A DNA stretch of 8,404 bases, taken from JBEGQX01 sp041180805 (GTDB taxonomy: Bacteria; Planctomycetota; Planctomycetia; Gemmatales; Gemmataceae). Under the pieces are notes generated by a model that ran no database searches, was not told where the DNA came from, and saw only the letters and a program-made list of their open reading frames with translations. A program made the translations under genes and the position numbers. The stretch spans positions 1 through 8,404 of the forward strand of contig JBEGQX010000152.1 in assembly GCA_041180805.1 (NCBI GenBank), written 5' to 3'. Shown here one piece after another: positions 1 to 7,530 of this stretch (position 1 is the stretch's first letter; every line of letters begins with the position of its first letter).

Positions 1-1890
1 GACCGCCTTGGCGAATTCCCGGGCACGCTCCTGGCACAGGGATTTCTGTCCCTCCATTTCCGCGGCAAACTCAAATGCCCCATGCTTCTTTTCCAAGGTT
101 TCCAGTTCCTTTTTCTTACCCCCTATTTCTTCTCGAAGGTTACTTTCTCTTTTTCCAAGTTCCACGATTCGTTTATCCAGTAACTCCAAATCCAAGCGGG
201 CTCTATCATCATCCTGCCCTTCCATCCTTCTGCAAAAATCGTCAAGGTTTTCGCCGGAGGCATCCTTGGTAAGTTCTATTTCAGCATCTTCCATTTCTTT
301 CGTAGCCATCGCCTTAATGCGTAGATTTTCGAAGTGTTTTGAAACTTCCTCCAGGGAGGCAGTGCCCAGCAATTTTGCAAGATAATTCAATTTTCCCTCG
401 TATTGCCCGGCTTCTTTTTCGGCTTCGGCAAGTGATGTTTTGCTTTCTTGCAATTGTTTTGCGAACTCCTGCGAAAGGTCCCTGTCTTTTTTTGCCTGTT
501 CCAGCTCCCTCGCTAATTTTTCCACGGTTGTTCGGAAAGAGTCCGGTTCCGAGGAGTATTTTTCGTAATTCAGTGCCTTAAGTAATGACCTCAGGTCATT
601 CTGCGCTGAATAAATGTCCTTTTGAATTTTTTCAGCCTGACTTTTCTTTTCACTGGCAGTTTTACAGTAGCTTTTGATGGTTTCAATTTCGGAAAGGTAT
701 TTTTGCACCCTGTCCGAACCGGCATCCGTGGGAATTTTCAATTCCCCTAGCCGGCTTACCCATTGTTGATCCTTTTTTGCTTTATCCGCGACCAACTGAT
801 TCAGCTTGATTTTTGTGGAGGCATGTTTCCCTTTTTCCTTGTCGAATTGCTCCAATACGCCTGGCTTGTCACGACCCTTTGCCAGTTCATGGGTGATGAA
901 TGAATTCAAAAACTGCCAAACTGTATCTACCCTGGCATCGTTGAGGCTTAGCAGTTGCGCTACCTGTCCAAAAAGTTCTACCTGTTTTTTTTCGTATTCC
1001 TGATGCTTTAACAAAATTGGTTGGTAAATCTGGTATTCCTTTTTCCACTCCTCTGCTTTTTCCAGCCAGGTTAGCATTTCGGGGGGTGCACCTGGTGAAT
1101 GAATGCCAGCATCCATCCAAAGTGATTTCCAGGATTCCTCCAATTTATTCTGATCCGTTTGGATTTCCTCGGTTTCTTTTGCGTGGGCCTTGATCTCATC
1201 ATCCAACCGCTGGATATCCATCGTTAACTGCTTGATGGTTCCAATTCTTTCACCATCAGCCATGATTCTGTCGGCCAAATCGTCTGCCTTTTCAACAAGG
1301 GTTAAAAAGATCAAACGTGCATCGGAGGATTCCAAAGGTTTACCAAGAACTTCGCGAGGTGGCTGTGATCCATCCTGAAAAGCTTTCCAAGCCATATCCC
1401 TGGCTTGGCGTACTTCCTTTAATGCATCCATGGTTGGAAGTTTCAGGATGGGTTGAGTGTTCTCCACCTGACTTTGTTTTTCCCGCCTTACTTGCTGTTT
1501 GGATTGGCTTTGTTGGATCAAGATATTCCTTTTGCTTTCCAACGCCTGAAATTGGCTGCGAAAATACTGCAACCTTTCCGGGGATGGCAAAAGGGTGTCA
1601 AGAAGTTTTTCCTGGCTTCCCTGCCAGGGACTCAGCATTTGAAATTTCGCATCCAGCGAACCCCTGGAGTTATTGATCGATTGCTGACTGCTTTTCAATG
1701 TCGAAGGGAGCAGATTTTCAGTCTTGATGCTTTCAAACAAAGCTTGGATTTGTTCCAGGTGGGGATGCAAATCCAGCTCTTTTAATTTCCTTTCCAGTGA
1801 TTGGATGGTCTCCAGGATTTCTGCTTCCTCTTCCTTTTTTCGAGTATTTGTTTTTCTAGGTGGTCTATGTCGGCGTGGATGCCTGAAATT
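1..1890 (-). CDS. YhaN-like coiled-coil ATPase, middle part (frameshifted continuation, runs off left edge)
   Basis: This minus-strand frame (plus triplets 1-3, 4-6 and so on) has no stop from 1890 down to the window edge; the nearest stop in frame is a TGA at 1891-1893. I checked every triplet. It encodes about 612 residues from the A-run at 1835-1840 onwards. They are rich in E, K, L and Q with long heptad-like stretches, as expected for the central coiled coil of a YhaN/SMC-like ATPase. It continues the protein encoded at 1782-3017 in a -1 frame, so the two are best read as one gene. The part contains only three cysteines and no CxxC pair, so no Rad50-type zinc hook is visible. The C-terminal ATPase half (signature motif, Walker B) should lie left of the window. 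With no start codon of its own until an ATG at 1636-1638, and no ribosome site that I recognised, it is unlikely to be an independent gene. Openness is certain; the joining is inference. Confidence 0.85.
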
Positions 1891-3017
1891 TCAGTTCGAA
1901 GGGCCGAATTTGGCAGTAATGAAATGATTTGGTTCAAGTCATCATGCTTGTAAAGTTCCAGGGCTATTTTTTTTGCTTCTGATTCCGCGGATTCCTTTTC
2001 CCTCATTCGCTTTGGATGGTCCGCAAGCAGGCTGTCCATCTGGCCAAGGGCCTGATAAAGCGCTTCAATTTCATTTATTTGGGAAAGGATGTTTTCATCT
2101 ACTACCAGTGATTTAATCCTTCCATCAAGTTCGTTGGTTTGTTTTTTAAGACCATCGATAGAAACGAGGGCGGTTTCACGTTTTTTTGAAGCCTGCTCGT
2201 ATTCAGTGATTTCGGACTCCTGCAGAACCGGAATATGCCCAAGGGGTGCAAGTTTAATCCGGTTCAATTTGCGTTTGGTAAGGTTGGGAAGAACCCGGAT
2301 AATTTTTTGAAGACGCTCCTGCTTTTCTCTTGCTACGGTTATTTCCTTCTCAAGTTCTTCCACCTGAGATTTTAATGCCATGTTACTATCAGAAGCTGAA
2401 CGCCATTCACTGTTATCTAACTTTGCCTTTTCCATTTCCGTTCTAAGGTTCTTGTATTTCTCAATGGTTGCATTGATGGGTTTTTCCGAGTTGGTTCTTT
2501 TTGAAAAAGCCGCTTCAATTTGCTTGTCCAGAGTTTCCTGAATTCTGCCAATATCATGCAAGCCCGAACCAGCTTCAAATAGGGCCTTTACCAAATCCCC
2601 CTGCCCATCGAGCAGATCCTGGGCTCCATGACGAATCTGGGAATGACTTATTCCAAACAACCGGTGAAACTCTTCCTCTCTGACAGGGCCAAGCAGGCTG
2701 TCAAGAATTTCCTTACCGTTGGAACCATCCGGTAAGAGGACTTCCCTGCCTTTCTTTTTGGTACGGGTCAGGTTGAAATCGCCCTGGGATGCTTGAAGAG
2801 CCGCTTGAATCAAAAAATCCTGATAGTCGTGCTTAAAATTTTCATCGTTCTTTAGTGGGATTCCAAAAAAGAAGTAATTGAAATACCTCAGTGCGGAACT
2901 TTTTCCAGTCTCATTGGCCCCATAAACAACATGAAGCCCCGGATGGCCTTGGGTAAAGTCCAACCGGGTGTTTTCAAACGGGCCTATTTTTTGGAAGCAG
3001 ATTTGTTTTACCTTCAT
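1782..3017 (-). CDS. YhaN-like (Rad50/SMC-related) AAA ATPase, N-terminal part, ends at a frameshift
   Basis: This is the N-terminal ATP-binding part of an SMC/Rad50-related ATPase that would partner the nuclease encoded just upstream. The start is ATG 3015-3017, in an ATGA overlap with the stop of the upstream gene, which suggests translational coupling. A longer in-frame start at 3089 only adds residues inside the upstream gene. The product begins MKVKQICFQKIGPF and has a Walker A motif GANETGKS at residues 33-40, followed by FxxxFGIS near 117-124 and a LFEAGSGL motif at 146-153. This order is typical of the YhaN family (COG4717) rather than classical SbcC. From about residue 157 it becomes coiled coil. 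As it stands the frame stops at 1782 after 411 residues; the last 17 residues (KSWRPSNHWKGN at the end) are basic and unlike the coil. Shifting -1 after K394 gives a continuous coil through at least 1006 residues. Without the shift the product lacks Walker B and could not hydrolyse ATP normally. Confidence 0.88.
   Translation of the reverse strand: MKVKQICFQKIGPFENTRLDFTQGHPGLHVVYGANETGKSSALRYFNYFFFGIPLKNDENFKHDYQDFLIQAALQASQGDFNLTRTKKKGREVLLPDGSNGKEILDSLLGPVREEEFHRLFGISHSQIRHGAQDLLDGQGDLVKALFEAGSGLHDIGRIQETLDKQIEAAFSKRTNSEKPINATIEKYKNLRTEMEKAKLDNSEWRSASDSNMALKSQVEELEKEITVAREKQERLQKIIRVLPNLTKRKLNRIKLAPLGHIPVLQESEITEYEQASKKRETALVSIDGLKKQTNELDGRIKSLVVDENILSQINEIEALYQALGQMDSLLADHPKRMREKESAESEAKKIALELYKHDDLNQIISLLPNSALRTEISGIHADIDHLEKQILEKRKRKQKSWRPSNHWKGN
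1833..1841 (-). other. Frameshift site at an A6 run in the YhaN-like gene
   Basis: On the minus strand the sequence reads GAA AAA AGG, with six A residues (T6 at 1835-1840 on plus). Frame 0 ends 17 codons later at 1782. The frame one base back stays open to the window edge and encodes matching coiled coil, resuming KEEEAEILETIQSLERK. One extra A would give GAA AAA AAG GAA and a single reading frame. Ribosomal -1 slippage would read A AAA AGG, which is not a canonical XXXYYYZ heptamer because AGG does not re-pair fully on AAG. I found no upstream Shine-Dalgarno-like stimulator and no convincing downstream stem. A one-base deletion or a homopolymer sequencing error is the simplest reading. Confidence 0.85.
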
Positions 3018-4306
3018 CTTTGGCCCCGATTTTTTCGATCTGTGGTTTCTATGAATGGGCCTACCTGATCCAACAAGGGCGCCAGCCATTTAATATCCAA
3101 GGGTAGGATTGCATCAGGATCATTTTCTTCGCGCCAGGGGCCTGGAATCCTTTTGGCCAAGTCAGCAAGTTCGGAATCCATGATAAGTTTTTTCAAAGAG
3201 TCTGGGTCTTTTCGCAGCGAATCAATGGTTTTGTGGATAATGTTCAAGGCGTCCTCAGAAAGGGAATTGCCATGTTTATCACCCTTTGAAGGCGCCTTTG
3301 TTTCTAAAACCAACTTTTCCACAAAGAGCAGATTGTTTCCTTTGTCGATGAAAAGCGCCTGAATTTCGTCCCTGGCCCAGTTTGTGTCGAAGGCGAGTTG
3401 GTCATGAAATGGTGTTTCCCCAGTTAGAATTACCCGTATCCCATGGGGAATCTGGGTTTCATCCAATTGCTTCTCACCAATCACTATGCTTACCGCTTCC
3501 AGAAACCCTTGTTTGTCCGAAATTCCTCCAAGGTCAATTTCAAGGGTCAGCCAGCGAAACACATCTAAATCGCGAAAATCCAATTTGGCTTTCCCATTTC
3601 CCTCGAATTCCACCAAATAGCACCCTTTGGCGCCTGTTTCCCTGATGTTCCTGCCCTGAATGTTTCCTGGATACACGATCCAGGGGTTGGTTTTTACCAC
3701 TTCGCGCTTGTGGATATGCCCTAAAGCCCAGTAATCATATTCCTTGAGGATAAGCTCCTGGATATCGGCAGGAGCGTAAGTATCGTGTTCTGAGGAACCT
3801 TCCAGAGAGGTATGCAAAATTCCAATATTAATTGTTCCAGGAATAGGCGGTGGATATTTTGAGGCAAGGTTGCTGGTAACGGCCTTGTCCTGAAAACTTT
3901 GTCCGTGAACTACCGCTAGTAGAATTTCCTCCTTTAAAATGTGATGGGATTGCGGTTTTTTGGAGTCAAGAATAACCACATTATCAGGATAAGGAAGCGG
4001 TTTTTTAATAATAGTGACAGCGTCGTGATTTCCAGTGATCATGACTACTGGGATTTTATTTCCCTCCAGCCGTTTCATCTCGCCGATAAAATAAAATCCT
4101 GTGGCACTGTCATCCCAATTGCGATCATAAAGATCACCAGCGAGGAGAACAAAGTCCACTTTTTCATCAATTGCCAGGTTGACCAAGTTAGTAAGGGCTT
4201 TTCGGGTGGCAGATCGAATCAGATCCGCAGGAAGGTATTCCTTTTGTGCCAAGCCACGCAGTGGGCTGTCCAAGTGAATGTCTGCTGCGTGTATGAATTT
4301 GATCAT
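3014..4306 (-). CDS. YhaO/SbcD/Mre11-like DNA repair exonuclease (metallophosphoesterase)
   Basis: This encodes a 430-residue metal-dependent (normally Mn2+) nuclease of the calcineurin-like phosphoesterase fold, the nuclease partner of a Rad50/YhaN-type ATPase in DNA end processing in the cytoplasm. All core motifs are present: D9-x-H11 in HAADIHLDSP, G57-D58-x-x-D61 (GDLYD), G92-N93-H94-D95 (GNHD), H134 and H165 (ILHT), and G196-H197-x-H199 (GHIH), followed by YPGNIQGR near 212-219. The DIHLDSPLRGL start and the length of about 430 are typical of the YhaO group of COG0420, more so than E. coli SbcD. Residues after about 240 form a variable capping and partner-binding region and end in DRKNRGQR. 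The ATG at 4304-4306 is chosen because the first motif begins eight residues later; the ribosome site upstream is weak. Its TGA overlaps the ATG of the ATPase gene by 4 bp, so the two should be one operon. The catalytic set looks intact, so the enzyme should be active. Confidence 0.93.
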   Translation of the reverse strand: MIKFIHAADIHLDSPLRGLAQKEYLPADLIRSATRKALTNLVNLAIDEKVDFVLLAGDLYDRNWDDSATGFYFIGEMKRLEGNKIPVVMITGNHDAVTIIKKPLPYPDNVVILDSKKPQSHHILKEEILLAVVHGQSFQDKAVTSNLASKYPPPIPGTINIGILHTSLEGSSEHDTYAPADIQELILKEYDYWALGHIHKREVVKTNPWIVYPGNIQGRNIRETGAKGCYLVEFEGNGKAKLDFRDLDVFRWLTLEIDLGGISDKQGFLEAVSIVIGEKQLDETQIPHGIRVILTGETPFHDQLAFDTNWARDEIQALFIDKGNNLLFVEKLVLETKAPSKGDKHGNSLSEDALNIIHKTIDSLRKDPDSLKKLIMDSELADLAKRIPGPWREENDPDAILPLDIKWLAPLLDQVGPFIETTDRKNRGQR

Positions 4307-4435
4307 TATTTTGTGCCGTGGTTATATGCTGGGTAAGTTATTCGCTGCCAGAACCTGATAATTTCAGAATCGTCCCCAAAAGATTTTTTTTCGATTGGGC
4401 TGGAAATTATTCTTCCATAGGTTCGAATAATCTTC

Positions 4436-4467
4436 CTGCCTGAAAGACAATCTTTCAAGGTTGGCAG
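4436..4467 (+). promoter_or_regulatory. Hairpin or operator-like dyad just before the addB-like ribosome site
   Basis: TGAAAGA (4441-4447) and TCTTTCA (4451-4457) are perfect inverted arms around a CAA loop. An outer pair, CTGCC (4436-4440) and GGCAG (4463-4467), extends the stem with a 5-nt bulge (4458-4462) on the 3' side. The structure ends 1 nt before the AAAGGA ribosome site at 4469-4474. It could be a leader hairpin affecting translation or a 7-3-7 operator for a dimeric repressor. It is not an intrinsic terminator, as no U run follows. The symmetry is seen directly; the function is inference. Confidence 0.45.
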
Positions 4468-4468
4468 C

Positions 4469-4474
4469 AAAGGA
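4469..4474 (+). promoter_or_regulatory. Shine-Dalgarno site that fixes the addB-like start at 4482
   Basis: AAAGGA lies 7 nt before the ATG at 4482-4484. This decides against the in-frame TTG at 4461, which lies upstream of it and has no comparable ribosome site. The site overlaps a 10-bp palindrome, AGGAATTCCT (4471-4480). Confidence 0.8.
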
Positions 4475-4481
4475 ATTCCTA

Positions 4482-7400
4482 ATGTTCCAATTTATCAGGT
4501 CTAATATAGCAGGTCTTCCGCTGGAATTGCCGGAAAACCAGCCGGCTTTTCTTGAGAATCTTTACCAGAGGGTTTTTGCCTGCGACCCAAACTCCAGCCA
4601 AGTTTACTGGGTTGTTCCCAACTCCAGGCGTAAGCGATATCTGCAAAGATTGCTCGGTAAAAAACCAGGCATGGTTCCAAGAATCATGAATCTGGAACAA
4701 TGGATCAATGAACTTGCCATGCAGGGCCTGACAGGAAACTTTCATGTAATGTCAGAGACCCAAAGGCATCTTGTGCTTGCGAAAAGCTGGAGCCTGGCTG
4801 CCAACAGGGAGGCAGGCCCCTCTCTGCTTTCAGAACTTGACCGGTTATTTCGTGATTATTTGGGCACTATGACCGACCCTGCGCCAGGCACCGACCATCA
4901 GATTGTGGATGCCTTTAACCATTACAGAAGAATACTGGGGGAAAATAATTTTGCAGATCGAAACACCCTGATTTTCAAGCTGGTAAACCACTTGAGGGAA
5001 AATAATGGGCCGGCACAATGGCTAAACAGACAGAAACCATTTGTGTTTCTGGAAGGTTTTAATCTTTTTCTTCCAGTGGAGCTTCAACTTGTTTCGGAAA
5101 TAGCCAGAAAAACCGATGTTGCCCTTTGGATGGTGGGAAACCCAGATAGTTCGCCGGGCAATAACCTGCACCTTGCAACCGATTTTTTTGAAAACCAGAA
5201 ACTTCAGGTTGATTCCGATGATTATGAAGCAGGCAAGAAAACCCCAATTGCAGATGTTGGTAACCGGTTGTTTAAAACAACAAGCCCTATCGAGGAAATC
5301 GCAAATCTGGAAGCATTAAAAATCTACGAATTACCGGATGCTTTTTCCGAGATTCATTTCTTAACCAGATGGTTAAAGCTTCAGAAAAAAACCAACAAAG
5401 GTTTTAATTTCAGAAATGTGGCCGTGGTGATCCCTGGTTTTCCTTACGATCAATTAGTCAGGGAGTTTTTTCCCCGGTCGGGCATTCCATTCAATCTTGC
5501 GGGCAAGGGATTTCCCCTGGCGGAATCCCGACCGGCGCGAATTCTTCAGGCGGCTTTGGAACTTATCAAGGGTAAATGGTCGCGGGAGGATTTATCAGGC
5601 TACTTGCATTTGCCTTTTGTCTTAAATGTCCTGGACAGACCCTATTTCGTGGAAAAAATCCTGTCATTGCCCATGCATTTTCCAGCGGATTCAAAATCCT
5701 GGAAGGAATGTTTTGGCAGGTTTGGAACCGGCCTTCAATTAAAATCGGAATCCACCGGCCATAAGTTTCAAGTTTTTCTTAATTCGCTGGAAAAGGTTTT
5801 GCAGCCTGTCACTCAGCTTGAGAAAGCATTATCCAGTGGGGATTTGCAATCTATTCTGGAAAGTATGATTCAAATTCTGCACACGGTAAAAATGGAAGAT
5901 TGGATTCAGGCAAAGCCGAATCTTCGCGATGGAAGAACCATGGTTCCCTGGGCGGAAATCGAGAAAGACCAAAAGGCACTTTCAAAAATCCTCGATATCT
6001 TCCGGGATGTTTTGTTGCACGGAAAAGAATTGTTATCCGACAAATTGAAGAATGCGGGTGGAAGTGTAAGCCGCGCGGAAGCAACACTTCATTTGCTGCA
6101 AACTGTACTATCAGATCGAACATATCAGGTCATGAGTGAGGATGATGCCGGGGTACAGGTTTTTGAATCACGTGAAATCCAGGGATTGGAATTTGACCAT
6201 ATTTTTGCCTTGGGTTTGGTGGAGGGACAGGTACCAACACCTCGAAGCCGGGGTTATATCCCACGTATCCGGGAAAACAGTCGTAATCTTTGGGAATTGG
6301 CGCGTGCGAGAAGGAATGAACAGGAGTACCTGTTTTCGCGATTATTTTTTGCAGCCAGGAAAGAACTTTTTCTTTGCCATCCCCAAAAAGAGGGGCAGCA
6401 GGAATTAATCCCATCTATTTTCTTGAAGCCTTTTGAAAAACAAATTCAGGTGCCACCAAAGCTGCATTTAATCACAAGTAAAATGGAGCAGCAGTTGCTG
6501 GAAGGTGCGTTTAATCGTTCTACCACGGGTGAGAACTGGGCCTCAAAATTAAGGCTGGAAGAAAATGGTACAGCCCTGAACAGCTCTCTGGGTGAGTTGC
6601 TTTCAAGGGAATATGGACCAGAAAAAGAATTCAGCCCAAGCACGCTGGAATCTTATTCTGAGTGTCCGTTCAGGTTCCTGGTTGGCAAACTTTTTCATTT
6701 GGAACCATTTGAAGATAGCGAACATACCTTGCTGGGCAAGCTTGTCCACAAGGCCTTGTGCGATATTTACGACGAAAAAAGGCAAAAAGAAAAGATTCCA
6801 GCCAATAAACCTGCTTCAGCTTTCGATCTTCATAAAGATGCTAAAAGTTTTCAAAAAAACTGCGAAAAGCTCTGGGAGGAAATGCGGTTGGAATACGCTG
6901 GCTTGCTGCCATTGCACCGCCTGAATTTACTCTTTGAAAAGAATGGTGTGCTGGATTTACTTGTGTCACACCTACAGGAATACGAGAAGGAATATGGATA
7001 TCTGGAAGGTGAAAAGGAATTTAGCAAGGTACTTTTGGGTAAGGATGCCAGTGGGACCAAAGTATACCTTACTGGCAAGATAGATCGTATTGATGCCAGC
7101 CGTTCTGATACTTCCAAAATTTCACTGACGGATTATAAAACCGGCAAGCCGGATAAAAAAAAGGTGCAAGTGCAGCTTGAAGATGGAAGGTTGCTGCAAC
7201 TTCAACTTTATTCCATAGCGGCGCGGGAAACCCTATCCAAAGAAATGCGGGTGCCGGTGGAGATTTCCAAAGCCTCTTATGTCCACCTGGCAGATAAAAA
7301 AGGTTCATCAAAAAACGAGGTTTTTGATTTGGATGTGCCAATGGGAGAACAAACCGAAAATCTTGCCCGCCAGAAGGCTCTTGAAAACGCTGGAATGATT

Positions 7401-7520
7401 CGGGCTGGTAAGTTTCCCCTTAGTTTGCATGTGGATGGCAAGTATCCGGAATGCTCTGATTTTTGCTCGTTCCGTTTTGTTTGCAGGCATCCCCAAGGCT
7501 TCAAGAACACCATTTATTAA
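4482..7520 (+). CDS. addB: AddB-like PD-(D/E)XK nuclease subunit of a helicase-nuclease
   Basis: The product (1012 residues) resembles AddB, the partner of AddA in the RecBCD-like enzyme that unwinds and resects double-strand breaks. The first half has degenerate UvrD-like helicase features but no GxGKT Walker A near the N-terminus; VYWVVPNSRRKRYLQRLL occupies that area instead. A motif V/VI-like stretch, REIQGLEFDHIFALGL, is near residues 563-578. The C-terminus is a RecB-type nuclease: FSPSTLESYSECPFRF, then GKLVHKAL with H756, GKIDRID with D868, and DYKTG with D884 and K886. Cysteines 728, 991, 995 and 1001 match the four ligands of the AddB iron-sulfur staple, but the last three are spaced CX3CX5C rather than the CX2CX5C I know from Bacillus AddB. 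The start at 4482 is set by its AAAGGA site. The stop at 7518-7520 lies 10 nt before the helicase gene, so the two are an operon. A stand-alone RecB-family nuclease is possible but unlikely given the neighbour. Confidence 0.85.
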   Translation: MFQFIRSNIAGLPLELPENQPAFLENLYQRVFACDPNSSQVYWVVPNSRRKRYLQRLLGKKPGMVPRIMNLEQWINELAMQGLTGNFHVMSETQRHLVLAKSWSLAANREAGPSLLSELDRLFRDYLGTMTDPAPGTDHQIVDAFNHYRRILGENNFADRNTLIFKLVNHLRENNGPAQWLNRQKPFVFLEGFNLFLPVELQLVSEIARKTDVALWMVGNPDSSPGNNLHLATDFFENQKLQVDSDDYEAGKKTPIADVGNRLFKTTSPIEEIANLEALKIYELPDAFSEIHFLTRWLKLQKKTNKGFNFRNVAVVIPGFPYDQLVREFFPRSGIPFNLAGKGFPLAESRPARILQAALELIKGKWSREDLSGYLHLPFVLNVLDRPYFVEKILSLPMHFPADSKSWKECFGRFGTGLQLKSESTGHKFQVFLNSLEKVLQPVTQLEKALSSGDLQSILESMIQILHTVKMEDWIQAKPNLRDGRTMVPWAEIEKDQKALSKILDIFRDVLLHGKELLSDKLKNAGGSVSRAEATLHLLQTVLSDRTYQVMSEDDAGVQVFESREIQGLEFDHIFALGLVEGQVPTPRSRGYIPRIRENSRNLWELARARRNEQEYLFSRLFFAARKELFLCHPQKEGQQELIPSIFLKPFEKQIQVPPKLHLITSKMEQQLLEGAFNRSTTGENWASKLRLEENGTALNSSLGELLSREYGPEKEFSPSTLESYSECPFRFLVGKLFHLEPFEDSEHTLLGKLVHKALCDIYDEKRQKEKIPANKPASAFDLHKDAKSFQKNCEKLWEEMRLEYAGLLPLHRLNLLFEKNGVLDLLVSHLQEYEKEYGYLEGEKEFSKVLLGKDASGTKVYLTGKIDRIDASRSDTSKISLTDYKTGKPDKKKVQVQLEDGRLLQLQLYSIAARETLSKEMRVPVEISKASYVHLADKKGSSKNEVFDLDVPMGEQTENLARQKALENAGMIRAGKFPLSLHVDGKYPECSDFCSFRFVCRHPQGFKNTIY

Positions 7521-7523
7521 GGA
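7519..7523 (+). promoter_or_regulatory. Shine-Dalgarno site of the addA-like gene, overlapping the addB-like stop
   Basis: AAGGA spans the last two bases of the TAA stop and lies 7 nt before the ATG at 7531. This arrangement suggests coupled translation of the two subunits. Confidence 0.75.
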
Positions 7524-7530
7524 ATCGCCC

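Larger units (their letters stand above)
4307..4481. promoter_or_regulatory. Divergent intergenic region with candidate promoters
   Basis: This is the only real gap in the window and must hold the promoters for both gene pairs. A perfect 7-bp inverted repeat, ATTATTC at 4406-4412 and GAATAAT at 4425-4431 (12-nt spacer), places a -10-like AATAAT on each strand pointing away from the other. Neither has a convincing -35 at the usual distance. Alternatives are TTGGGC (4395-4400) with TAGGTT (4418-4423) at 17-bp spacing for the plus strand, and a TATAAC-like box about 20 bp upstream of the minus-strand start. A shorter symmetric element, CTGA/TCAG, is at 4355-4367. The region's role is well supported by gene orientation; the individual boxes are weak. 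Confidence 0.5.

Noticed and set aside
1833..1841. Canonical programmed -1 slippery heptamer
   Set aside because: In frame the site is A AAA AGG, not A AAA AAG. No upstream Shine-Dalgarno stimulator or strong downstream stem was found, and six A residues is short for transcriptional slippage.
8..1927. Several plus-strand open frames of 60-125 codons opposite the YhaN-like gene
   Set aside because: They are shadows of the minus-strand coiled-coil gene, are low in recognisable motifs, and have no ribosome sites or conserved features.
3017..3089. Upstream start at 3089 for the YhaN-like ATPase
   Set aside because: The extra 24 residues lie inside the nuclease gene and do not resemble the family. 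The ATG at 3017 gives the normal N-terminus and a typical ATGA overlap.
3941..4336. Plus-strand frame of 131 codons opposite the nuclease gene start
   Set aside because: It is antisense to a motif-complete metallophosphoesterase and shows no family features.
4355..4367. CTGATAATTTCAG as a LexA (SOS) box
   Set aside because: The CTG/CAG half-sites are 7 nt apart, not the 10 nt of the proteobacterial LexA box, so the match is too weak.
4461..4481. TTG start at 4461 for the AddB-like protein
   Set aside because: It lies upstream of the AAAGGA site and within the hairpin arm; ATG 4482 has ideal spacing.
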